Shown here piece by piece: positions 45,284 to 54,830 of a DNA stretch of 64,000 bases. The notes beneath the pieces were generated by a model. The model searched no databases and was not told where the DNA came from. It saw nothing but the letters and a program-made list of their open reading frames with translations. The DNA comes from Saprospiraceae bacterium. Lineage in GTDB: Bacteria; Bacteroidota; Bacteroidia; Chitinophagales; Saprospiraceae. The position numbers and the translations under genes are program-made. Position 1 is the first letter of the stretch. Each line of letters opens with the position of its first letter. Location of the stretch: contig JAHDBJ010000012.1 in the NCBI GenBank assembly GCA_020630435.1, positions 1 to 64,000 on the forward strand, written 5' to 3'.

Positions 45284-47179
45284 ATGGCGTCGAAAAAGTA
45301 TATATTATGGATATTGTTTTGGTTCTTTAACATAGGATATGTTGAAGCACAGAAGAAAAAGTCTTTTAACAAAACGGTTCCCATTTCTAACCTAGAGCAA
45401 GCAAGGAAAATCAAGTCTAAGGATCCGAATAAAGCAATACGTTTAATTGAATCTTTACTAAAAACGAGAAAGAGAAGAGGGAGCTTGGCAGAAGAAGCAG
45501 AGGCGTATATGTTATTGGGTAGTATTTATGAAGAAATAGATCAGCGCAAGTTGGCTTTTCAACGATATGAACAAGCAGGTAAAATATTGGATAAAATTAA
45601 GCACCCAGAACTAAAAGCGCAAAATCATTTAGCGATGGGTTTACTGAGTTTAGATGAAGGGAATACCAAATTAGCAAGTACTAATTTTAATGCTTGTTTG
45701 AACGTTTCTAGTTCAAAAACTACACGATTAAAGTGTGAAATAGGACGGGCAGATGTAGAATTTTTAAATGAAAATTATGATGTGAGTATTCTCTTATATA
45801 ATAAAATTCAACAAGGATATGTGAAGGCTTTAGATAGTCTTACACTTTCTAATATTGAAGCAAAGAAAGCGCAAATTTTTGTAAAAAAGAATAAAATAGA
45901 CGAAGCTAGACACTCCTATTTTAATTCTATTAAAAATTATCCAACAACACTTTCGACAGATGAAGAAGAATATGAAACCATTGAAAATGCAAAGGTGGAA
46001 ATTTTAACAAATCTAGAGGATGTAGATGAAAAAATAGAACTCCGAAAAGAAAATATAGAGTATAAAGAAAATCGTAATTTTTCCAAGCAATCTATCATAC
46101 AAGAACAATTGGAATTAGCAGATTTATATTTAGAAAAAGGAGCAGTTGAAGAAGCAGAACGATATATTGATGCTTCAAAAAATCTAGCAGAACAAGATGC
46201 TACCCTTGAGCAAAAGGTAAAGGTGTTTAAAAAGGCAACAGAAATTAGCCAACAAAAGGGCGCCCTTGATGAAGCCGCTAAAAATTATAGAAATTTTAGC
46301 GATGCAATGGATAAAGCAAATAATGCAAAACAAGAAGACTTAGATCGTAAACTCGCCATTCTTAAAGATCAAGTCAATATTGATATTATAGATAAGAATT
46401 TAGAAATTGAAGAAAAACAAGAAGCACTCTTAGAACAACAACTTAAAAATCAACGAAATATAATTGGTTTATTGAGTCTGTTGTTATTAGCTTCATTGGT
46501 CTCTTTTTATTTCATTATGCGAAATGTGAAAGCTAAACGTAAAGCCAATGCACTCTTGTTATTGAAATCATTAAGAACTCAAATGAATCCTCATTTTATT
46601 TTTAATGCCTTAAATAGTGTCAATAATTATATTTCTAAAAATGATGAAAAAGCTGCTAATAAATTTTTAGCCAATTTTTCTAGATTGATGCGAATGGTGT
46701 TGGATTACTCCCAAAAAGATTTTATTTCTTTCGAAGAAGAAATGCAATTGATCGAATTGTATCTGAAACTTGAACACGCTCGATTTAGAGATAAATTTGA
46801 TTATAAACTAGAAAATAATACAACCATAGATTATAGTGATATAGAGATTCCTCCTATGCTTATACAGCCCTTTATTGAAAATGCGGTATGGCATGGGTTA
46901 CGTTATAAAACAGAGAAAGGGCATCTTCAAGTAACGATAAAGACTAATGATAAATATTTGAATATTACAATTCAGGATAACGGAATCGGTAGAGAAAAAT
47001 CAAAGACATTGAAAACGAGAAATCAAAAAAAATATAAAAGTACAGGCCTTAAAAATGTTGATAAACGAATAGCCCTAATTAATGAGATTTATACAAAGAA
47101 TTACGAAATTCAAGTGAAGGATGCTTTTTCTGATGCTTCCGATGTTGGAACTTTTGTTAGTATTAAGATACCCCTCTAA
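45284..47179 (+). CDS. LytS-type sensor histidine kinase with TPR periplasmic region
   Basis: 631 aa. Signal peptide 1-22, then a TPR-type helical repeat region (about 30-370) facing the periplasm, one membrane helix (about 391-411), and the histidine kinase (PF06580) domain with the phospho-acceptor His437 in MNPHFIFNALNSV. The HATPase region has PPMLIQPFIENAVWHG and DNGIGR. The response regulator follows 32 bp downstream. The signal sensed is unknown; TPR sensors in this group usually bind protein or peptide partners. Confidence 0.93.
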   Translation: MASKKYILWILFWFFNIGYVEAQKKKSFNKTVPISNLEQARKIKSKDPNKAIRLIESLLKTRKRRGSLAEEAEAYMLLGSIYEEIDQRKLAFQRYEQAGKILDKIKHPELKAQNHLAMGLLSLDEGNTKLASTNFNACLNVSSSKTTRLKCEIGRADVEFLNENYDVSILLYNKIQQGYVKALDSLTLSNIEAKKAQIFVKKNKIDEARHSYFNSIKNYPTTLSTDEEEYETIENAKVEILTNLEDVDEKIELRKENIEYKENRNFSKQSIIQEQLELADLYLEKGAVEEAERYIDASKNLAEQDATLEQKVKVFKKATEISQQKGALDEAAKNYRNFSDAMDKANNAKQEDLDRKLAILKDQVNIDIIDKNLEIEEKQEALLEQQLKNQRNIIGLLSLLLLASLVSFYFIMRNVKAKRKANALLLLKSLRTQMNPHFIFNALNSVNNYISKNDEKAANKFLANFSRLMRMVLDYSQKDFISFEEEMQLIELYLKLEHARFRDKFDYKLENNTTIDYSDIEIPPMLIQPFIENAVWHGLRYKTEKGHLQVTIKTNDKYLNITIQDNGIGREKSKTLKTRNQKKYKSTGLKNVDKRIALINEIYTKNYEIQVKDAFSDASDVGTFVSIKIPL

Positions 47180-47211
47180 GCCAAACGTATTTAAACATAA
47201 ATCAAAATGAC

Positions 47212-47964
47212 ATGAATAAAAAACTTCAATCTATAATCGTAGACGATGAGCAGGATAGTCGTGAAATACTAGGAAATTACATCAAAAAATATACGCCAAG
47301 TGTTGTTGTATTAGAAGAATGCAGTAATATCCAAGAAGCCAAAGAAGCAATTAATAAACACGATCCAGATTTAGTTTTTTTAGACATTGAGATGCCTTTT
47401 GGAAATGCTTTTGATTTATTGGAGCAACTAGAGGTGATTAATTTTGAAGTGATTTTCATTACGGCGTTTAGCCAATATGCGATCCAAGCATTTAATCAAT
47501 CGGCTGTACATTATATTCTAAAACCTTTGGATATTGATGAATTAATACTAGCTGTAGATAAAGCTAGAGAGCGGATTCAAAATAAAACACAGATTAACCA
47601 TACTCAGATTTTATTAGAAAATCTAACGGCTAAAAAATCTCAAAAGCAAAAAATTGCCTTACCACTTATAGATGGTTTTGAAGTTGTTAAATTAGATGAG
47701 ATTATCTATTGTGAAGCCAGTGATAATTTTACGATTTTTCACTTTGTAGGCGGACAAAAAGCTATGATTTGCCGCAAACTGAAGTTTTATGAAGATAATT
47801 TAAAAGAGTATGGCTTTTGCCGTATTCACCGTTCTCATGTAATCAATTTAGATTATGTCAAACGTTATATTAAGGGCAAAGGAGGCATGGTGATTTTAGA
47901 AAATAATGTGCAGCTTCAAGTATCGGGTAGCCGTAAACAAACATTTTTGGATTTATTTAAATAA
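47212..47964 (+). CDS. LytTR-family response regulator
   Basis: 250 aa. The receiver domain (about 1-120) contains IVDDEQDSRE and phospho-acceptor Asp58 in VFLDIEMPF, with KPLDIDEL at the end. The LytTR DNA-binding domain (about 145-250) has the features YCEASDNFTIFHF, FCRIHRSHVINLDYV and LQVSGSRKQTF. It is cognate to the upstream kinase by adjacency. Target genes are not known. Confidence 0.94.
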   Translation: MNKKLQSIIVDDEQDSREILGNYIKKYTPSVVVLEECSNIQEAKEAINKHDPDLVFLDIEMPFGNAFDLLEQLEVINFEVIFITAFSQYAIQAFNQSAVHYILKPLDIDELILAVDKARERIQNKTQINHTQILLENLTAKKSQKQKIALPLIDGFEVVKLDEIIYCEASDNFTIFHFVGGQKAMICRKLKFYEDNLKEYGFCRIHRSHVINLDYVKRYIKGKGGMVILENNVQLQVSGSRKQTFLDLFK

Positions 47965-47968
47965 AAAG

Positions 47969-48004
47969 ATGGTTTCGTGTCAGATGAGCCGACAACGAAA
48001 CCAT
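47969..48004 (-). terminator. Terminator of the 91-aa protein gene (minus strand)
   Basis: The 10-bp stem atggtttcgt (47969-47978) / acgaaaccat (47995-48004) has an extra gtc/gac pair inside the loop. The T tract (ctttttattt) appears only on the minus strand. It lies just after the LytTR stop, so it may also weakly stop plus-strand transcription. Confidence 0.7.
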
Positions 48005-48041
48005 AAAACTACCTAATTAAACATCTTTAAATATCTTATTC

Positions 48042-48317
48042 TTATCTTAGAAGCCAATCAAATAAAAACACAAGCCCAGATAACAAGATTAATCCGAAAA
48101 AGAAGAATATAAAATCCTTTATTCTGTCTTTATTCATTTGCTTTCGAATTCGTGCTTTTGAAGCCTCAATTTCTTCGGGGGACATGTCCTTAAACTCAAA
48201 GCCTTTTGAAGAAACGTTGATCTTAGGATCATAACTATTGAAAAGACTAGACTTCCTTCGCATAGCGAGATTATCTTTATTAATCTTTATCGCATGATTT
48301 ATTGTTCCACTACTCAT
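48042..48317 (-). CDS. Small membrane protein with C-terminal helix
   Basis: 91 aa: a soluble, charged N-terminal region (MSPEEIEASKARIRKQMNKDRIK) and a single C-terminal hydrophobic helix (FIFFFFGLILLSGLVFLFDWLL, about 68-89). It follows the PF14905-type receptor gene by 49 bp on the same strand, so may be cotranscribed. No family is recognised. Confidence 0.6.
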   Translation of the reverse strand: MSSGTINHAIKINKDNLAMRRKSSLFNSYDPKINVSSKGFEFKDMSPEEIEASKARIRKQMNKDRIKDFIFFFFGLILLSGLVFLFDWLLR

Positions 48318-48366
48318 ATTTTTTGGTTTTAGTACGAAATTTATTTTTGAACAGCTTCATGGATAT

Positions 48367-50856
48367 CTATTGTCCTCCCATGCCGCCGCCACCGCCGCCG
48401 CCATTACCATCTCCTTGTTTAGCATCATTGTTTTTGATGGCACTTCTTCTTTCTTTAAATTTAAGTTTTCCAAATCTATAGCTGAAGTTTATACCAAAAG
48501 ACTGAAAAGGAAGCGCAAAGTTGCTTGTGGTATAAAAATCTTCGCCACTTAGTTCAGATTCGAAGTTTTTTATACGGCTAAAAGGCTCTACAGCATTGAC
48601 ACCAATGCTACCCTTACCACCAAAAAGTTCTTTGTTAACTCCTAGTCTTAACATCGAAAAAGAGGGGGTTTGCCCTTGTAGTGTAAATCTAGGAGAATTC
48701 CAAAAACCGAAGACTTCAGCTTTCCATCCTTTTTTAAATTTGAAACTCGAACTGACAAATGCCCGATAAGCAATACCATTATTGCTCTGATCGACGCCTT
48801 CAATGTTACTCTGAATATCAAAATAATTTACATTAAGGTTACCACGCAATGTCCAAAAACTTTTGATTGTTCCAGAACTAAAAACATTGAACCCATACGT
48901 GTTTTTAGTGCCTAAATTTTGAAAACGAGTTGTTGAAATCTGCTCATTTATTTCTACAAATCGCTCTATCATATCAGAAGTGTATTTATAATAAAGAGAA
49001 GCATTGACTACAACACCTTTGACAAAAAGATTATATCCTAAATCAATTTGATCCGTGATCTCAGGTCCTAATTGAGGATTCCCTGTTTGTATATTGAAGG
49101 GGTCAGTATTCGCAGCATAAGGGTTGATATAAAATAAACTAGGTCGTTGAATTCTACGGTTATAGCTAATTTTTACAGTTTGGAAATTCTTAAACTGTTT
49201 TGAAATAACTACACTAGGCAGAATATTATCATAGCTATTGGTAAAAGGAGAGCTACCATCATCATAACTACCTTCAATTTGAGTATTTTCATATCGTAGT
49301 CCTGTAACAAAATTTAAGCCTCCAATTTTGTAATTCATTGAAACATATCCTGCATATACGTCTTGATTATAATTAAAAATATTCGTTCTAAAATCATTGA
49401 TGACATATTCATTTAGGTCAGGCATAAAATCCTCAAAAATAAAATCACTATCAATCTTACGGAGTACACCCTTTGCCCCAACTTCTAATTTGACATCTTC
49501 TTTTATAGGATGTGTATAATCGGTTTGTAAGGTATATTCCAAATTTAACCCATTATTATCACTACGTTCTTTTTCATTTATAGAAGTCGTATTGGTGTAA
49601 GTTAGATCTTTTTCATAATCTCTATTATTTGTATTATTACTTAATTGAAAAGCAAATGTTAGTTCTCTACCTTCTTGCTCTTTAAATTTTTTAACATAAT
49701 CTGTAGACCAGTCAAAACCACTATATAATCCATCGTTGATTAGATGTGTAGTATAATTAGAGGTCAGACTGGGCATTACTAAAGAGGATGTTGTTAAACC
49801 ATCAGAGTTATTGTTGAAACCTCGACCACTAAAAGATGTATTAATACTATTATAAGCATTAAAATCATAAAATGCTCCTGCTTTGCCATAAAATCCCAAT
49901 CGAGCAAATTCAGTAATTCCATTTTGGTTAAACTCTGAAATTTGAGCGTTTTCCAAATTATTTCTTCTATAAATTGTAAGCTCGCTATCAGTAGGTACAG
50001 AATAATAAGTCGAAGCACTCGTATTAAAACCAAAACGACCTTTAGCAACATTTAAACTAACAACACCACTATTTTGTCGAGTACCTCCTGAAAGGTTAAC
50101 AGAACCACTTATGCCTTCGGCATTTTTCTTTTTAGTAATAATGTTGATGATTCCTGCACTTCCTTCACCATCGTATTTTGCACCAGGTGAAGTAATAACC
50201 TCAACTTTTTTAATTTCATCAGCAGGAATGGTTTTTAGAGCATCTCCAACGTTGTCTGAAAACATCCCTGATGGTTTACCATTAATTAAGATTCGCACTC
50301 CTTGAGAACCACGTAATGAGACTTGACCATCCATATCTACAGAGACCATTGGCACTTTGGAGAGTACATCGGTAGCATTACCACCTGCATTGGTAACATC
50401 TTCTTCTGCATTGTATATAATCCGATCTACTTTGTTTTCAATTACGGCTCTTTTACCTTCAACCGTAACTTCTGTAAGTGCTACACTTTCTGGGCGGAGT
50501 ATTACAGATTTTAAATCGACATCAGGTTTGTCAGGAGATAATTTAAAAGGACCAACCTCTTTAGTGGTATAACCAATGAAAGAAATATTTAAGCTGAAAT
50601 TCCCCAGTTTTACATTAGAAAATTTGAATTTCCCTTTTTCATCGGTAATTACGCCATCAACTTGCTTTTTACTTTTGGGCTTTATCAAAACCACAGAAGC
50701 AAAACCAATTGGTTCTTGTGTTAAACTATCAATTAAAACACCTTCAACTTTTCCAGTAATAGATGACTTACCACCACCACCAGGAAATTGAGCAAAAGAA
50801 AATGAAAAGAATATGAATGTAAAAATACTGAATAGTAAGATCTTCTTTAAGTGCAT
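48367..50856 (-). CDS. TonB-dependent receptor-like outer-membrane protein (PF14905 type)
   Basis: 829 aa. Signal peptide 1-22, then a carboxypeptidase-regulatory-like domain (about 35-115: GVLIDSLTQEPIGFASVVLI) and a plug domain (NAGGNATDVLSKVPMVSVDMDGQVSLRGSQGVRILINGK, VEVITSPGAKYDGEGSAGIINIITKK). A large beta-barrel with Asn/Tyr-rich strands follows. A C-terminal extension is Gly-rich (GGGGGGGMGG). It is of the group called outer-membrane beta-barrel family 3, which import or bind unknown ligands; TonB dependence is not certain. Confidence 0.88.
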   Translation of the reverse strand: MHLKKILLFSIFTFIFFSFSFAQFPGGGGKSSITGKVEGVLIDSLTQEPIGFASVVLIKPKSKKQVDGVITDEKGKFKFSNVKLGNFSLNISFIGYTTKEVGPFKLSPDKPDVDLKSVILRPESVALTEVTVEGKRAVIENKVDRIIYNAEEDVTNAGGNATDVLSKVPMVSVDMDGQVSLRGSQGVRILINGKPSGMFSDNVGDALKTIPADEIKKVEVITSPGAKYDGEGSAGIINIITKKKNAEGISGSVNLSGGTRQNSGVVSLNVAKGRFGFNTSASTYYSVPTDSELTIYRRNNLENAQISEFNQNGITEFARLGFYGKAGAFYDFNAYNSINTSFSGRGFNNNSDGLTTSSLVMPSLTSNYTTHLINDGLYSGFDWSTDYVKKFKEQEGRELTFAFQLSNNTNNRDYEKDLTYTNTTSINEKERSDNNGLNLEYTLQTDYTHPIKEDVKLEVGAKGVLRKIDSDFIFEDFMPDLNEYVINDFRTNIFNYNQDVYAGYVSMNYKIGGLNFVTGLRYENTQIEGSYDDGSSPFTNSYDNILPSVVISKQFKNFQTVKISYNRRIQRPSLFYINPYAANTDPFNIQTGNPQLGPEITDQIDLGYNLFVKGVVVNASLYYKYTSDMIERFVEINEQISTTRFQNLGTKNTYGFNVFSSGTIKSFWTLRGNLNVNYFDIQSNIEGVDQSNNGIAYRAFVSSSFKFKKGWKAEVFGFWNSPRFTLQGQTPSFSMLRLGVNKELFGGKGSIGVNAVEPFSRIKNFESELSGEDFYTTSNFALPFQSFGINFSYRFGKLKFKERRSAIKNNDAKQGDGNGGGGGGGMGGQ

Positions 50857-51281
50857 GTGATTTAGATTTAAAACAGACTAAAATGAATTGTCTTAATAAT
50901 ATAATGACGTTTTTAATTGATAGGGTTAATTTTTTGACTCAAGGCAAATCTATAAGAATATTGATGGCCGAACTATTTTTTTAGATGAATGGCGAAAAAA
51001 ATACGTTTACTATCCTTTTTTAACATTTAAAAAATAATAGAACAGGGAGATGAAAATATATTTTAGTGTATATATTAAATTTATTCGGACAAAGAATATG
51101 GAGAAAAAGCTCACTAAATATTGCTTCTTTGGGTTTCTTTACTATGTATATAATTGCCTATTTGAATGATTTTAACTCAATTTACAGTTATTGTCAACGT
51201 CACAGTTAATTGAAAAAATCATTGAATATGTCAAAATAGAATACTAACTTAAAATAGAAATTAACCAAAAAATATGTCTTT
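50857..51281. other. Intergenic region upstream of the PF14905 receptor and the orphan gene
   Basis: 425 bp between divergent genes. A 39-codon open frame (51050-51169) begins after acagggag, a purine-rich possible ribosome-binding sequence, and encodes a Lys- and aromatic-rich peptide (MKIYFSVYIKFIR). I regard it as possible but unproven. No consensus promoter or repeat found. Confidence 0.4.
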
Positions 51282-51686
51282 ATGGAAAATATATCAGGAC
51301 AATTATTACTCCAACAAATAGCAATTAAAATCCATAGTCGAGAATTAAGAATGAGCATTAACGCTAAAACTATTCTCCCTTTAGAAAGTGTCTCCTTACT
51401 TCCTCCAGATTTTGGTTTAGGAGTGATACCAAAACTAGCAGTCATAACTGATGTCAATGAAAAAGCAATGAAGGCAATTAATGATTGTAGCCATTCTATA
51501 TATAAATTAAACTTGATTGGAGATTTTATAGGTTTTATTCCTAATTCTGCAATCAAGGATTTGTTGAAAGATGATTTATTCGATAAACTTTCTCTTCATT
51601 ATCTCGAAGATATGCTAGTTGCTTTATCTATCGGAGATCCTACATTTAATTATCACCAATTTGTGCCAGAGAAAATCCAAGTATGA
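51282..51686 (+). CDS. Orphan protein of unknown function
   Basis: 134 aa, soluble, no signal peptide. It contains ordered alternation of hydrophobic and polar residues (KTILPLESVSLLPPDFGLGVIP, LNLIGDFIGFIPNSAIKDLL) and ends with a Lys/Gln segment. A long open frame on the other strand (51206-51556) overlaps it; the plus frame has a more protein-like composition. No family recognised, and it stands alone between 400-bp gaps. Confidence 0.55.
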   Translation: MENISGQLLLQQIAIKIHSRELRMSINAKTILPLESVSLLPPDFGLGVIPKLAVITDVNEKAMKAINDCSHSIYKLNLIGDFIGFIPNSAIKDLLKDDLFDKLSLHYLEDMLVALSIGDPTFNYHQFVPEKIQV

Positions 51687-52147
51687 TTTTTTATAAATTA
51701 ATTTTCAAGACAATAGTATGGAAAATGTTTACAAATAATTGGTTATTAGTATTTTGTTTTCTATATTTGGGTATAAAACATAAACTTTTTATATCATAAA
51801 CTTACATCTTATTTTTTAGCACTTATACCCCGTTGGTTATTATTTAGAAACGAATTTTATTTTTAACTAAAGTAACACACATTAGAAATATAGTTTATAT
51901 AGTTCTCATATCTTTTCAAAGGTTTGGTTGACTATGTGATTCGGTCATATTTCTACTATTTTGTGTTCATAAGACATATCTTTTGTAGTTTATTCTACTT
52001 TTTCCTTTAAAAATTCTAGATAATTTAACAGTCATTTTCAAATTAGCATATCTATACATATGATATGCTATATTATGTTATTTGTGTTTTATTAGAATCT
52101 ATCATTAGGATAGACAGAAAAGTATGTCAACCAAAATTTACATTATT
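51687..52147. other. Intergenic region before the T9SS SprB-repeat gene
   Basis: About 460 bp of AT-rich sequence. A 24-codon hydrophobic open frame starts at 51725; I give it no weight. No promoter consensus or structure found. Confidence 0.4.
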
Positions 52148-53734
52148 ATGAGAAAACTATTTACAATCAATTTCTTTTTATGGGGATTTGCTGTTTTTCT
52201 AGTATTGAACAAAGTAGATGCCCAAACAACAATTAATTGCCCTATTCCTGTTTCTGATTGTATAGAACATTCAACAGCTATCGAATTGACACAAGGAAAC
52301 ATTTGTGATTTAGTAGTTGCAGGTGAATTAGATTCAAAACAATCAGATTGTCAAAGTGATGATGGAAATAATTGTTATGAATTTATTTTTACCATTTCGG
52401 AGGACTCAAATATTAATGGCTTTTCATTTGAGGTAGGTACTGGCTCTAATTGTAATGGAGATGTGGATGAAGGCTATATGTCCATAAATAATTCTGAATG
52501 TTCCGATTTATTAAATTCATCATCCCAAACAGTTGGATTTGTACCATTTAATGATAAAGATGATGTTATTACATTAACATATTGTAAAAAAGGATCTTCA
52601 AAAATTACACTTTGTAGTTTTTGTACTTGTTCAATGACGATAGATTGTTCTTCTGTTGATGCTACTTGTGGGGCAAATGGCGCTGTATCAGTTGCTGTAG
52701 CTAATGATAATGGAGGGCTATCATATAGTTGGAAAAATGAAGCTGGCGACATAGTTGGAGTAACAGAAACTATTACTGGTCTTGAGCCAGATATATATAC
52801 AGTTACGGTTATAGATGCCTTAGGCTGTGAGGCTGTCTGTTCTGTAGAAGTTGCATTGGATTGTACAAATAAGGTGCAAGCAGAATTGTTTTGTACAGGT
52901 TATATGATCGAAGGAGTAGATGACCCAGAATTATTTCCTTCTAACATAGAAGAAAATGAAATTTTTACGGTTTCTGCTGATTTGCTGGTAACCAATAGAT
53001 TGTCTGCTATGGGTATAGCAATTGTTAGCGATTGTGATGACATGGCTAATATGACTTTAAGTTATACTAATGAGCTAAGTGATGATGAAAAAACATTAAT
53101 CAGAACTTGGACATTAAGTGATGAATGTTCGGTTATCGATGTATGTGTACAAGAAATTGAATCTGTAAGTCCACTACCTGTTGAATTTATGTACTTCAAA
53201 GGATCTTGTAATCCAAAATCTGTAATTTTAGAATGGGCGACTGCTTCAGAATTAAACAATAAATTGTTTGCTGTAGAAAGGAGCTTTGGAAGAGAATTTG
53301 AACGAATTGGTACAGTAGCTGGAAATGGTACAACATCTGAGGTTCAACGCTATAGTTTTGAAGATAAATCGCCTAACCGTTTTGAGGCTTATTATCGACT
53401 TCGACAGGAAGATTTTGATGGAACATTTGAATATTCTGAAATCATTAGCCTTCCAGAATGTAAACCTGCAAAGGTTCAAATATTCCCTAATCCTGTTAGA
53501 AATCAACTGAATTTAGTATTAACAGATTTTGGAGGTATAGAAATAGAAGATATAACAATTTATGATACGTTTGGCCGTTTAATAAATCAAGCAATAATCC
53601 ATAAAAATGGCTCTACAGGCACGCACTTTAGAGTAGATGTTACAAACTTGACAAATGGATTATATACTCTTGTAATATCAAAATCAGGAAGTCAAAAACT
53701 TATACAAAAATTTGTCAGAGAATCAATGAAATAA
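52148..53734 (+). CDS. Secreted protein with SprB-like repeat and T9SS sorting domain
   Basis: 528 aa from the ATG at 52148 (MRKLFTINFF), chosen because it begins a normal signal peptide ending VDAQ; an 8-codon extension seems less likely. A Cys-rich N-terminal region, one SprB-like repeat (about 170-240: CGANGAVSVAVANDNGG, YSWKNEAGDIVG, PDIYTVTVIDALGC) and a linker PLPVEFMYFKGSC precede the C-terminal sorting domain (about 445-528) with VQIFPNPVRNQLNL and LTNGLYTLVI. Surface-exposed or secreted. Resembles adhesins of gliding bacteria; actual function unknown. Confidence 0.86.
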   Translation: MRKLFTINFFLWGFAVFLVLNKVDAQTTINCPIPVSDCIEHSTAIELTQGNICDLVVAGELDSKQSDCQSDDGNNCYEFIFTISEDSNINGFSFEVGTGSNCNGDVDEGYMSINNSECSDLLNSSSQTVGFVPFNDKDDVITLTYCKKGSSKITLCSFCTCSMTIDCSSVDATCGANGAVSVAVANDNGGLSYSWKNEAGDIVGVTETITGLEPDIYTVTVIDALGCEAVCSVEVALDCTNKVQAELFCTGYMIEGVDDPELFPSNIEENEIFTVSADLLVTNRLSAMGIAIVSDCDDMANMTLSYTNELSDDEKTLIRTWTLSDECSVIDVCVQEIESVSPLPVEFMYFKGSCNPKSVILEWATASELNNKLFAVERSFGREFERIGTVAGNGTTSEVQRYSFEDKSPNRFEAYYRLRQEDFDGTFEYSEIISLPECKPAKVQIFPNPVRNQLNLVLTDFGGIEIEDITIYDTFGRLINQAIIHKNGSTGTHFRVDVTNLTNGLYTLVISKSGSQKLIQKFVRESMK

Positions 53735-54081
53735 AGACTCATCGTTTTTAGAATATCCTACTTAGGTATTTTAAGAATACTTTGTACTTACATAACCGTG
53801 ATTTGTTTTGTTCTATGTTTTTAACAAGAGCAAGGCAACCAATTTTTAATTGGAACTTATAACTTCTGTGTGCCGAACAGTCGGTGCATGGAAGTTTTTT
53901 TATTATTAAATGTTTAAGTGCTTATGCTTTACCTTGATGTATTATCAAAATATTTGTTGTACTTTTGAACGATTTTTTACTATTTTAGTAGAAAAATCAA
54001 ACCAATTTATCGACTACTTATATCTAAACCCCAACAAAAAGTAATAGCTAAACATTTATTTTGTATAAAATTTAACATAGA
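53735..54081. other. Intergenic region before the PspA-like cluster
   Basis: 347 bp. It contains the terminator at 53861-53903 and then AT-rich DNA that should hold the promoter for 54082. No consensus box or further gene seen. Confidence 0.5.
53861..53903 (+). terminator. Terminator of the SprB-repeat T9SS gene
   Basis: A 16-bp stem (53861-53876 with 53881-53896) rich in G-T pairs, with a 4-nt loop acag and a following ttttttta. Confidence 0.7.
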
Positions 54082-54756
54082 ATGCTAAAGAATTTGCGAT
54101 CACTTTTTATTATTGATGAAACACCAGATAAGAAAAAAGAAGATAGTAGCATCAAAAAACAAACAACAACTCCTGTGGTAAAAAAGGGTACAGTCAAATC
54201 TTCTCAGACCAAATCTGTGCCGATAGTTCCATCAAAAGGAAAAGTTAATCCTAAATTTATGGACATTTTGTTTAAAGCGATGGAAAAGAATAATCTCGAT
54301 GGATTTGATTATCTAGAATTCAAGCAATCTCTAAAATCTTTAAGTAAAATGCCAATGGATGAAGCAACACGATTTAAATCTGCTTTTGCAATGGCACAAA
54401 CTATGGGAGCTACTCCTGCTAAATTGAAGGAAACAGCGGAATATTATCTTACCGTTTTGGGACGAGAAAAAAAACAGTTTGAAGAGGCTGTTACTCAACA
54501 AAAATCTAAACAAATTGGGAATAAAGAAGCAGAGATTAAGCAACTCCAAAAAGTAATTGTTGAAAAGAAAAAGCAAATAGCGCAAATTCAGAAAGAAATA
54601 GAAGAACATGAAAAAAAGATGAAAGCTAATAAAGCTCACATTGAAAAGGCGACAGTAAAGGTTACTTCTACTAAGAATGATTTTATGGCATCTTATGATG
54701 CTTTGACAGGGCAACTTAAACACGATATTGAAAAAATGACAAATTATCTAAAATAA
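54082..54756 (+). CDS. Cytoplasmic coiled-coil protein of the PspA-like/SBP-OmpA cluster
   Basis: 224 aa, no signal peptide. Residues 1-55 are a basic, Ser/Thr-rich linker (KKQTTTPVVKKGTVKSSQ). Residues 55-130 form a small helical domain (FMDILFKAMEKNNLDGFDYLEFKQ, FKSAFAMAQTMGA), and 130-224 are a long coiled coil (KEAEIKQLQKVIVEKKKQIAQIQ) that would self-associate or bind the next protein. First gene of a same-direction cluster, 74 bp before the membrane PspA-like gene. No named family recognised. Confidence 0.7.
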   Translation: MLKNLRSLFIIDETPDKKKEDSSIKKQTTTPVVKKGTVKSSQTKSVPIVPSKGKVNPKFMDILFKAMEKNNLDGFDYLEFKQSLKSLSKMPMDEATRFKSAFAMAQTMGATPAKLKETAEYYLTVLGREKKQFEEAVTQQKSKQIGNKEAEIKQLQKVIVEKKKQIAQIQKEIEEHEKKMKANKAHIEKATVKVTSTKNDFMASYDALTGQLKHDIEKMTNYLK

Positions 54757-54830
54757 ATTATAATTTGAAAATCGAAATTTTGTAACCTTTAGAGGGAACA
54801 AGGTTTCAAATATCAAAATATATTCGTTAT

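Noticed and set aside
51206-51556. 116-aa minus-strand frame overlapping the orphan at 51282
   Set aside because: Its start is weak and composition less protein-like; it overlaps the plus frame almost fully. I kept the plus frame, with moderate confidence only.
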